Assembly: GCA_029891345.1 (NCBI GenBank) | Contig: CM057000.1 | Coordinates: 127,509,338 to 127,573,337 of the forward strand | DNA from: Dryococelus australis | Taxonomy: Eukaryota > Arthropoda > Insecta > Phasmatodea > Phasmatidae | Direction of reading: 5' to 3' | DNA length: 64,000 bases | Shown here: positions 51,921-62,387 of the stretch, piece after piece | Layout: each line of letters opens with the position of its first letter | Position numbering within the stretch: the first letter of the stretch is position 1 | The notes under the pieces: model-generated | Database searches by the model: none | Told to the model about the DNA's origin: nothing | The model's input: the letters and a program-made list of their open reading frames with translations, nothing else | Made by a program: the position numbers and the translations under genes

Positions 51921-52726
51921 TATATTCGCGGTTTCTCTTCCTTCACACTTTTTGAATCAAACTTTAAAAGATCATCTTGTTTATAACGTGTTTGCTTCTT
52001 TCTTGAATGTATCCCTTATTATTCGCTGTTCACGGCAAAATGAGCACTTTTGCAAGCCCTGCATAGGGTCTACTTGTATGCACAATATGTCTTCTTCCGC
52101 CCTACTCAAAATTAACATTTCCATGGGTCTTGTCACTTTATTAATGCGTCGGTAAAATGCAACGGTGAAATTACTAGTAAATGAAAATAATTTGCAAATG
52201 TGCTCATTTTTACACTTCCAAGCATTAAAAAAAAAAACAGAAAGTGATATAAATAATTTATGTTATCACAAATGGTTACCTGACACTTTTTCCTTCGACG
52301 TTAAGATGTGGAACTACTTTCCATTCATCGTTACCAACTTCACTGGGCGCATGTCACTCAGTTCGCCCGTTAGTGATAGTGACTTTTCTCTAAGGTTAAG
52401 TTTAAAAGTGCTCACTTTATCATAAAAAAAGTTTACAAGCGTTTTATACATGTGTTGAATTAAAACTACATTTTTTAAAAATAATATTTCATTTATAATT
52501 AATATGAATATTAACAAGGAGAAAATGCTGTGTTGATAACGTTTAATAAGAAGTAGTTATGTAAAATAATATTACATTGAGTGCGTACTGTTATGGTGCG
52601 TAGTCTCTTTGGTGTAATTCTCCATACTTCGTTAAGCTTTGCTTGCACGAGGCGGAGGAATATCCTGGAAGTAGAACTTCATCAGGGCTTCAGAAAAATT
52701 GGAAGTAACAGCGAACGGGACTATAT
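51921..52726 (+). mobile_element. MITE family C split by a family A MITE
   Basis: The left part 51921-52020 (TATTCGCGGTTTCTCTTCC, GAATCAAACTTTAAAAGATC, TTTATAACGTGTTTGC) and the right part 52431-52726 (GCACGAGGCGGAGGAATATC, GAACTTCATCAGGGCTTCAG, ATTGGAAGTAACAGCGAACG) together make one C element. Family A sits between them, so A jumped into C here. Confidence 0.85.
52021..52430 (+). mobile_element. MITE family A nested in family C
   Basis: About 410 bp. It begins ATTCGCTGTTCACGGCAAAA and has the family landmarks GAGCACTTTTGCAAGCCCTG, CCATGGGTCTTGTCACTTTA, CTTCGACGTTAAGATGTGGA and GGCGCATGTCACTCAGTTCG. It ends GTGCTCACTTTATCATAA, with the terminal few bases altered. The frames at 52165-52425 and 52314-52517 are element sequence. 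Confidence 0.92.
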
Positions 52727-53830
52727 CGGAGCCACTGCCTCTAGTCACAAGGACGGGGGGGGGGGGGATACTCCTGTGAATGAGATAAGTTAAGCTGCAA
52801 TGATCTGCGCGGGCACCTGCAGCTTTTCCAGCCATGCGTCAGTGGTCGTCGGACCGCGACATTATCTCCTCCGTTGCCAGCGCCTCTTGGAACTCATCCG
52901 TCTTGGATCCAGACACTCCATCCTTCTTATCGTTTCCGCCTGGCTCCACATTAATTACTGTCGGCACCTGTTGCGCTCATTCATTTCTCCGCTGTTTACT
53001 GACGTCAAGGGCGTCTGTCTTTTTTTTTTGCAGGCGGAGGGTCCAAAATGTTAATAAAGCCATTGTGCCTGGGGGGGAGGGGGGGGGGGAGTTAACTCAA
53101 GAGTAGAACTCCGCGGAGATAAAAAGTACGAAGTTAAATCATAATTAACATTCACAACTTTTATAATTACTTTACTACAGGAAACTAATTTTTGTAAACT
53201 ATTTCAATGTAGAATTTTCCTGTTCAGAGAATTCTCACAAAACGTTGAAACCTTTTCAGCAGCTAATGAACGGCCCAACAAAAATTTGGCTACTTTACTC
53301 CTGATTTCTTTTAGTAGTTGTCGGAATATAGATGAGTATAGAACGAAATGTAAAATGTATAAGAAAGTTATTTCAGTTAAATAATTAGTGATTTGAAGTA
53401 TATACTATTTGAAAGGAAGCAGTAAAATTCAGGTACCAGTTTCATTTAAATGTTGCTGATAAAAGGCACCTAGTTGTAGGTAGCTATGCTGATAATGGAA
53501 CAATAAGACAGTACAAAATGTATTGTTGGTTTGTCTTACATTTTTATGCTTACCCATTATCGTAGTTTATTTAGTCGACGTTATTGCGTGGACACTAACT
53601 TCAATATATTAGTAAGATTAAAGAAACATTTTAATTGCACACCGTTCCAGACCTCTCACGTATCAGATTTCCTCAGCCAAAACAAGTTAATGTAATACAA
53701 TAGCGGGGAAATGGAAAAACATGACAGACGACTTAAGGCGTAGGAAGCGTTGACGAATTTTCCATTGTTACATAATTTAAGACGGTCGCCTGGTTGAGAC
53801 GCAATTATTTTTTTGGCGTTTTGGGCGTTT
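52727..53830. other. Unassigned DNA with G runs
   Basis: A moderately GC-rich patch at 52790-53060 has 84-90-codon overlapping frames without known motifs. Poly-G runs lie near 52756 and 53072-53089. A T-run-GCAG at 53021-53033 mimics a splice acceptor but no coding frame follows. Confidence 0.4.
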
Positions 53831-53834
53831 CTGG

Positions 53835-54359
<525 letters not shown>

Positions 54360-55163
54360 AGGGCCCTATTTCATAACATTTACAATTCGACAGGTGTCAG
54401 GCAGGTTTACAATCCGACAAATGTGTCTTTCATTAAAAACTGACAAGTTTACAAGTTTATCGTGACAAATTTGTAGAATTGTATGACATTTTGACAAATG
54501 GTTGTTTCACAAAAGTTCTCAGCCGACAGGTAAAAATCCGACAAATGTGTCAAATATTACACTACAGACTGTTTTCTGAAACAGATAAATATAATCACTC
54601 AGTGAGATATCTAGAAATGTGTAAAATTGTCACTGCAGAAGTGACAGGCAAGCTTTCCTATGTAACCAGTAATTTGTAACGTTTATATAACATGACAGTG
54701 CAATTGTGTTTCAATATTGTGTGAATAAATATTTTTTGACAAATAGCTCATCCTTTTCCTCTCGGGTCAGGTGTAATATAGTAATATTATCTACATTACT
54801 CTACACTTTGTTCCTAGAGTGAACAAAGTTATGTGGATGGAGTTATTATTTACCACTTAATTATTTCTGGCAGGAATTGACTGTCCATGAATCGCATATA
54901 AAACTGCGATCGATTATCGTAAGCGAAGTTGAGAGCTATCTAGCGTGTAATAAATGAAACTTACGGTTTGACATATAATTGTAGCTTTTTTGAAACTGTT
55001 ATTTTAAGGCTAATAATTTTCACTTTTTTTTTTTGCTTGTAAAATAAGGGGAACTTATATTATTTATGTAGCATAACATTGTCATGACATATTGGCAAAT
55101 TTGTCGGAATTGACACAATTGTCGTATATGTACACACCTGTCACGTTTTATGAAATAGGGCTC
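54360..55163. mobile_element. Non-autonomous TIR element with GACAAAT subterminal motifs
   Basis: The left end AGGGCCCTATTTCATAACAT and the right end, read inverted, AGCCCTATTTCATAAAACGT share CCCTATTTCATAA, and GACAGGTGT recurs inside both ends. GACAAAT-type words crowd the first 200 bp (about 54415, 54465, 54492, 54538) and reappear inverted near 55095-55125, a pattern typical of subterminal transposase-binding repeats. It is about 800 bp with no transposase frame. The superfamily is uncertain, since I cannot read a clear target duplication. Confidence 0.75.
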
Positions 55164-55544
55164 AGCTTGCGTAATCCACGACTGGGACGACGTGATACCT
55201 TAACTCACACTGCTTTCCCTTCACAACACACACACACATACTCATGCACGCGATGTTCAGAAAGCGAACTGATACGGCGATCAGCATGCATGAGACTGAA
55301 TTTTCGACTCCTTTTCATTGCAATAATAGCTGACCTGTACAACTTCATTCGTATGATATTTATGTAAATTTATTCAAACTAAGCCCACCATAGTTTTACT
55401 AAGGTTTTATGTTTAAAATAGTAATATATCATCTACCAGGTTTAATGAAGTTATTAAATTACACCCTGCCACCGCTTCGCATATGTTTTATTTTATCGTA
55501 ATATTCAGGACTTTGAATTGACCTAGCCACTTTTTAAATTTGGT

Positions 55545-55720
55545 TCTCTACCCACTGAGCTACTGCGGCGCCACTATTGGGTGCTCTAACCCCTGACCAG
55601 CTGTGGCCCAATTATTGGGTTCTCTAGCCACTGAGCTACTTCGTCCCCACTTGATATATATTAATCCCCTGGGTCATTGCGCCCCACATTAAATTACTCT
55701 AGTCACTGGGCCACTACGGC
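55545..55720 (-). repeat. Five tandem tRNA A-box-like motifs
   Basis: Read on the minus strand, GTAGCTCAGTGGGTAGAGAA-type words occur five times at roughly 37-40-bp spacing (55547, 55584, 55621, about 55661, 55698). The best two are GTAGCTCAGTGGGTAGAGA and GTAGCTCAGTGGCTAGAGA, which match the D-arm/A-box region of tRNA genes. No B box accompanies them, so these are not complete tRNAs. Linking text such as CCCAATA recurs between units 1-3. Confidence 0.8.
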
Positions 55721-55854
55721 TTTTTGGAAGGAAATGAGGACAGCTTATTGACAAAAAAAAAAAGGAGAAATGGGGGAAATTTTTTTTTAACATTCCTTTT
55801 TTTTATGCAGTAATCCTAAGAAAAGCTTAAGCCAGTATCTATTTACATCCCTGT

Positions 55855-56115
55855 TCACCATTGTTTCCGGAACCGTTTGAGATATCTCGATGAAACAAAG
55901 ACTAAGTTGGTCTTGGGGTTATTATGTATATACTGTGTAAATTTTATGTCAATTAGTTAAGTTGTTTTTGAGTTAAATCTGTTTGGACAAGCAGACAGAC
56001 ACGAAAAAAATTAACATTAGAAGTGGCTTAGTTATCCATTACACTTTACGAAAAAATAATTAAAAGGAAATATTTCGAAAATCACAGACAGACACCTCTA
56101 TTTTATTTAGTAGAT
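55855..56115 (+). repeat. Dispersed insect-type repeat tail
   Basis: GAACCGTTTGAGATATCTCG, AAATTTTATGTCAATTAGTT, GTTGTTTTTGAGTTAAATCT and CAGACAGACAC form the phrase order common in decayed 3' ends of insect retroelements. The exact class is not determinable here. A related AAATTTTGT...GTTTCCCGAGAT module occurs twice downstream. Confidence 0.5.
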
Positions 56116-56589
56116 ATAGCTGAAGTAAAATACATGCCAATGCTATACTAGGATCTGTTAGATATCGTCTAATTAGGTGTGTGCCTGCACGAGTTTGCAT
56201 TAACGCTCCACTCACCTCTGGACTTCCTCGACAACAAGGTCGTCTGGTGCAACTTCTAGCGAATAAAATGCCGACTAACTGACGGCCGGTATTTATGTAC
56301 TTGTGTGTACTGTCGGAGGAAATGGGTGGCGGAGTTAGTGTCGTTTCTAGAGTGGATGTTTTGAATTATTTTATTACAAGTTAAACAATTCCTATATAAA
56401 TTATTTGGTAAATTGAAATATACTGGAGTTAGTGGTGGATTACACGCTATGCAAAATTAAAACATAAACAAAAAAATTATAGAGAAGTGAATTGTTTTCC
56501 CGATTTCGAACTCGTTATCTTAGGCTTGCTTCTCTTTCGTTTGTCATGCTTTAGCGTGAGTTTCGTAGACGTAGGAAACAAAGCTAGAA

Positions 56590-57090
56590 TTATTTTATAG
56601 CCGCCATTATGAAAATAAGTGTATTATATTTAAAAAATAATACATGTATTAATGTTGTCCACCCCAGTACAATATATTCACCAAATTTTGTAAAACTGGG
56701 TTGATTGTTTCCCGAGATCTTAAATAATAACTTTATTTTTGTTGGTGGGGCTATCTTACACAATAGCAGATTAATGAGGCTCTGGATGGACAAATTTGAT
56801 TATTTCAATAGGTATTGTAAGCATACAAAGATAAGTTAGAATTAGTTAATCAAATGTACCGAGCGAAAAAAATAATCTAGCCACCATTTTGAATATACGT
56901 GTCTAATGTACTTGAAACATAAAATTTCACATAATATGCCGCAGTAATACTTATTTGCAAAATTTGATAGGAATTGGTCAATTGTTTCTGGAAATAAGAC
57001 ACGAAAACTTAATTTATTCGCATTGCGCTATCTTGCGCTATCTAACGACTTGCAACTAAAAAATAATAATTCTCAGAGATCCTGGCGGCC
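56590..57090 (+). repeat. Two diverged tandem units, about 290 bp apart
   Basis: Unit 1 from 56598 (TAGCCGCCATTATGAAAATA) and unit 2 from 56878 (TAGCCACCATTTTGAATATA) share the order GCCRCCATT, GTGTMTAATRT, ACCAAATTTTGTAAAACTGG-like and TTGATTGTTTC-like, with heavy divergence. The unit resembles the tail at 55930-55980. Confidence 0.6.
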
Positions 57091-57099
57091 GCCGTTTGA

Positions 57100-57570
57100 A
57101 CTTCACTCCCCGATGCTAGCGCGCCCTGCAGGCGACGATTGAACCAACATGCATGCACAAAATGGCTGTGCCGATATCAGCGCTCCTAGCTGCGAACATT
57201 AGAACTTCAAACACTATGGCGACGGGCGTAGGAATCAAAGATGGCCGCCTAAAGCAGCCGACTGGTGGCAGGCGTGGGAATTAAAGGTGGAGGACGTAAA
57301 TAGCAAGAGGGAGAAAATAAAGGAGACCACATGTAATGTGAGAAAACCCCAAGCGATAGAGCTGGCAAGAGAGAATAGGCGTGGGTGGGAGAGACTGGGA
57401 GGAATGAGAGAAGTTGTATGACAGGGCAATGAACTCTAACATTCTGCAGACAAGATGGACGGTGCTGGCATGGAATGACAGAGCGTGCTTGTAAATGAAT
57501 GCACACTTTGGCGGGCTTTTGAACAATTACCGCTGGATCCCGCCGGAGTGTGCAATTGCCAGCCGGATTG
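57100..57570. other. Unassigned DNA
   Basis: Purine-rich plus strand with overlapping minus-strand frames (81-85 codons) that have no known motif. Confidence 0.4.
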
Positions 57571-57574
57571 TGTA

Positions 57575-57725
57575 AAGTGCATTTTCTGTGGGAAATTTTG
57601 CAAGTTTTGATGGAAATTCGGGAAATTTTTAAAGAGAAAAAGGAAGTTTTTTACATTTCTTAGGTAAAAAGGGAAATTCCGAGGGGAAAAGGAAAAAGAG
57701 GGAACTCCAAGATGGCCGCCGGGGC
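57575..57725 (+). repeat. GGGAAATT-rich degenerate repeat, second site
   Basis: GGGAAATTTT, GAAATTCGGGAAATTTTTAA and AAAAGGGAAATTCCGAGGGG recur, followed by CCAAGATGGCCGCCGG. The composition and motif order resemble 2860-3075, supporting a dispersed family. Confidence 0.6.
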
Positions 57726-58290
57726 TCTGTGGCGGCGTATCAACATCCCCTGACCCTGAACACTCCAAAGCACACTACTAACGACGTCTGCCCCTCGCTA
57801 GTTGCCTTGAATTATTATAGATGCACTAATTACCTTCTGTATGCAAACACGTATAACGTGAGCGGTAATAGCTTTTGGTTTTAGACAAACTCTGCGCGCA
57901 GCTTCTGCAGCAGTGTAACAGTGTGAAACTAAATAATTTCTGCACGAACAAAAAAGTTTCGTTTGTGTACCAAACAGTCATATTCAGGCTCTGAAAGAAT
58001 GTAGTTACATCACGTGCTCTATTTTTTTGGCACTGTAAAGAGTAAAATAAAAAGGAACCCTGAAAATAAAGTATTTTGATTCTTTCCAAAATTATTTGTA
58101 TATGCAAATTACGACGAATTTATAAAAATAAAAATACATTAAAATTTATGGGAAACTTAAGTGACGTTATAATTACACACGTAAAATTATTCTTACCAGT
58201 TTGGTATTTATAATGGAATTGAATAATTATGGAAATAAGTATGGAACTTGGTAAGTAACATTACCAAGGAATCGCATCTGCCGTATACCA
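57726..58290. other. AT-rich unassigned DNA
   Basis: The 93-codon minus frame at 57826-58107 is not recognised. No other feature. Confidence 0.4.
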
Positions 58291-58294
58291 TTAT

Positions 58295-58637
58295 AAAATT
58301 AACACTGGCAAGGTCCTCATCACTTTATTGACTCGTCGGTCCAGTGAAATGGTGAAATAATATGAAACGTAAATATTTTGTAAACATTTTATTTTTACAC
58401 TTCGATACATAAAAAAAAAAAAAAAACAGAAAGGGAAAGAAATAATTTTAGTTGTCACAAATGGTCACATATCTCTTTTTATTCGACGTTATGATATGGA
58501 ACTACTTTCCTTCCATCGTTACCAACTTTACTGTGCGCATGTTACTCAGTGCACCAGTTAGAATATATGCAGGCAGGAGCAGTGAATTTTTTCTAAGGTT
58601 GATTTGAAAAGTGCTCACTTTATTGTGAACAGCCTTT
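58295..58637 (+). mobile_element. MITE family A, 5'-truncated
   Basis: About 343 bp. It lacks the left terminus and starts at the internal AAATTAACACTGGCAAGG. It continues through CTCATCACTTTATTGACTCG, TTATTCGACGTTATGATATG and TATATGCAGGCAGGAGCAGT, and ends GTGCTCACTTTATTGTGAAC then AGCCTTTA. Confidence 0.92.
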
Positions 58638-61539
58638 AAGAGGTTTGGTATCACTGTGTAGGTAGTTCTGCAGTCCGCAGTGAACTGGGTAAATTTCTTC
58701 TTCAGCTAAAACCACCAGTTTAGTGTTGCGTTGTTTGCTTTAGTAGACGGTGATTACAGTTTTATATTTGGGTATCAGCGGATAGTTTCTGTTGGTGGTT
58801 ACTGACCTCAGACATCCCATCCTCGCATTTCTGGTCACGTCCAATGAACTACTGAATGTGTTCAATTAAAAGTATAACTTACCTCTTCCACTTGCCACGG
58901 ATATTATTTCGTTTATTTCTCGCGTATGAATGATGATAGGAGATTAATCATCTTCTGTTTGCACTCATCTCCTGTGCTTCCTGCACTGGTTGTCAACTCC
59001 CCCCCCCCCCCCCCAAATTCATCCCGTTTCCTTTACTCCTTAGGGTCGGTTTACGAATTAAATATTGAAAAATTAAGACCTGTTGGCATGACGCGTTAAG
59101 TACACGGAAAATAAGTTTTGCAGTTTATGACTTATCTAGCAACTACTAAGTTTAGACAATCAGAATCGTAGGATACCAAATCAGCCAATGTAAACTGGAA
59201 GAAATTGGGCAAGACAAACTCGTGTTGTCCCTTAGAAGGGGATCACGATGCCAACATGGGGCATTTACGTCAATAAATCTGTAGAAAATTAAATAAAACT
59301 AATTAAGTAACCTCTTCCGAGAAATTAAACATGACCTTGAATAGTTGTTTAAATAAAGCCGTGCCCTCTCGATTAAAATAATTCTTTGTGTATGATTACA
59401 AGATACAGCATAACTTAAATCCAATATGTAAAACAGTTTCCTGCCAACCACAAATGTAACTGCTCTCTGATTGGCTACTTCGTCTTGACTAGTACTTAAG
59501 ATGTAAAATATAACGATATCTTAAGTCAAGCCAAGAACACACACGACCCGCACATGACAGTCATAAACCAATACACTGAACATATTGATTCATATTCCAA
59601 ACACACGGCACACGCATTCTGTTAAGTCTATCGTAAACCCACCCTTATAGTATTCCGCCTTTGTAGGGTTCCGCTATACGGGATTTCCCTTGTACGCCTC
59701 TATCATTCTTAAACTAACCTATTAGCACCACACTATGCTCGCTGTGAGCGCTTTGAAGGTCAAACTCATTATCTCCTAGATATCTGACTGACATTATGTG
59801 ACATCTCGGTCACCTGACTCCTCAACACTGTTACCAACGGAGTGACTGCCTCCCTCGCCAACAGTGTTGCCAACCTAAAGACCAATATATCGGCTACAAG
59901 CTTTCGAGATTGCAGTTAAAGATAACAAAATTATGCTACGCTCCAATCCTGAAGAACATGCTCTCTATACATAATTCACTAGTAATAATTTTATTATTAA
60001 TGTAACTACTTAACCCGTTCAGTCCCGAATAAACTTTTAAGCTCGAATGTTGCAGCATTATAATTTTTTACGGGCACTGTACTTGTGTCATCGTGCTTCT
60101 CCAGCTAGTGAACAACATACTGCGTGTTCGTTGGTGTCAGCATTAACCATTCACAAACGAGAGTTGCAGAAACCTCTACGAATCAGATTACTTACGAGGA
60201 ATACGCTCATAGCACCGGCCACTGATTCCCTGTCGTGTACAGTACTGACAATGAATACATGTTACGAGCAGCACGTCCTCGAATATGGACACGGGGACTG
60301 GAAGGGTTAACCCTCATTTAAACATGAATTTTTGTTTAGGAACTTCAAAGAATTAATTCAAGTCTTGTTCAAAACACAGTCAACATACCATGTTGCCATA
60401 ATGTGAAAACATTCCTGAGAAATAATAAGAGGATACCGTTGGCAATACAGCTCACCGATGTTCCGTCATCCGCCTCCTTTCACGACACCGAAAGTGCTGC
60501 TTCCGTTTGGTGATATATGTGAAGCGGTAGAGTTACCATGGGGTTGTTAGTGGAAGCGGTCCTTAGTTGAAACATCAGGAATTCCAAACATTCCTTGAGG
60601 GTCTTTTGTTCACGGTAAATAAAAATTACGTCGTACCAAAGGTTGCGGATAAAATGTTTTCTGTCGTAAATTGCAGTGTTCAGTACGTAACTGTTGTCCG
60701 GAAGCAATCATCGAAAACGAATATATTGTGCAGTTAGGAAACTTCAACTGAGTATGTGTGTATCCCTCCGCCATGCGTTTGATGTCATTGCGTAGTGCAG
60801 TGTTTCTCCAAATCACTAACCTCAGTTCGTTCCAAGCGGTGATGAAGTATTCTGACCCATGTTACTACCTGACATAACGTACCTAGGAAAAATTATCTGA
60901 ACACGATAAGACACAGTAGGCGTATTTTCAAGGACGTTCGTTTGCACATTGATAAGGGGGATGCCGGTACAAGTCTGGCAGCCATCCTTGTGTGTGTATA
61001 TCTATATAATATATATGCACACAGTTAGTGAATACAATTCTGAAAAAAAAAATTAGTTACTTGTCTCTCATTTCTTAATCATGGTTGATTTACAGATTAC
61101 AAATATTCTTCATTGTGAAACTGACACCATCACAAGGACATCTGCTGAACTGCTGTAACGGCAATGAAAGGTTATCATGGTGATTACTGTAGTGATCAAA
61201 CAAAAACTATGTTTGTGTGCAAGCCTTTTTTTTGCTGTGGTTCATATTACAAAAAAACTTTATCTTTAAGGTAACAAATATGTTATTACAGAAAAGAAAG
61301 TGTATTTACACTGTATCAAGAATTAACGCTTAACTACTCGAGTGCATTGATAGTATTGTTATTTTATTGACAAAATGCACTAAATTTTTGTGTTTGACTC
61401 GTTTAGTAACATAGGCGTAAATCTGAACTATAAAAGTTCCCGATCCATACTAAACCTCCACTCGTAACATAGTCGGGCGCTCCTGCTCGCAATTTGGCTA
61501 ACATTGTAGAGGAAAGAGTGAAACTAGATGTATGACGCC

Positions 61540-61571
<32 letters not shown>

Positions 61572-61960
61572 AAGAAAGTTTGCAAACATAAATTATTGCA
61601 TTATAATGTTTAAACGTACGGACAATTGATTTAACTAGTCAATCACGTAATAAACTGAACTATACACCAGAGACTAATTAAATTTCGCCATCGCTTGTGC
61701 ATAACGCAGCACGGCACATGCTCATCCAAGACCCATCGTCCGTAATTGCTGCTATGGTCCGGATGGTAGACTACAGGGCTGTCAAGTTCAAAATAGTGTG
61801 TGAGTAATAAAATTTAACAAAGTGAACATAAAGAGCCACATGCTGGGAAAGCAGGCAATAAAACATATATTTTACCTACCCTGTTAAATACAATTCCATT
61901 TTTAAACGCACAAATCTGTATGCTGTGCAAAAATATGGCATGTAAACAAATACAAACACT
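58638..61960. other. AT-rich unassigned DNA
   Basis: Over 3 kb. It contains a C run (about 59000-59014), a GA-rich tract at 61538-61576 and short frames of at most 87 codons with no known motif. GTTCACGGTAAA at 60609 resembles a MITE end but has no partner. Confidence 0.45.
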
Positions 61961-61963
61961 AGT

Positions 61964-62387
61964 ATAAGCTTTTCACGGTAAATTCAGCATTTTTGGACGC
62001 CCTGCTTAAGATCTACTTGTTTGCACGTTGTGTATTCTTCCGCCTAATGTGATGAGGCGATTGCCATCGGCCTCATCACATTATTGATGCGTCGGTCAGG
62101 TGAAACTGAGGAATTACAAGAAAAGTATATATTTTACAAATGTACTCATTTTTACCTTCGATGCATAAAAAAAAACATAAAGTGAAAGGAAAAATTTTAA
62201 TTATCACAAATGGTTACCCAACACTTTTTATTCGACGTTAAGATATGGAACTGCTTTCCATCCTTCGTTACCAAATTTGCTGCGCTCACATCACTCAGTG
62301 CGCCCGTTGAAATATATGGTGGCAGGGGCAGTGACTTTTTTCTAAGGTTGATTTAAAAAATGCTCACTTTATCGTGAATAGTCTTTA
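61964..62387 (+). mobile_element. MITE family A, reference copy
   Basis: About 424 bp between TA-bounded ends. Left: AAGCTTTTCACGGTAAATTC, then GCCCTGCTTAAGATCTACTT. Middle: TTGCCATCGGCCTCATCACA, an internal TGTACTCATTTTTACCTTCG, CAAATGGTTACCCAACAC and TTATTCGACGTTAAGATATG. Right: GGCAGGGGCAGTGACTTTTT, then ATGCTCACTTTATCGTGAAT and AGTCTTTA. It has no coding capacity and is the clearest complete copy for defining the family. Confidence 0.95.

Noticed and set aside
53015..53060. Splice acceptor and exon
   Set aside because: A T run plus GCAG looks like an acceptor, but stops follow within a few codons in every plausible frame and no donor-paired exon is seen.
60605..60625. Another MITE end (GTTCACGGTAAA)
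   Set aside because: There is no GAGCACTTTT after it, no inverted partner and no family interior nearby. Probably chance.
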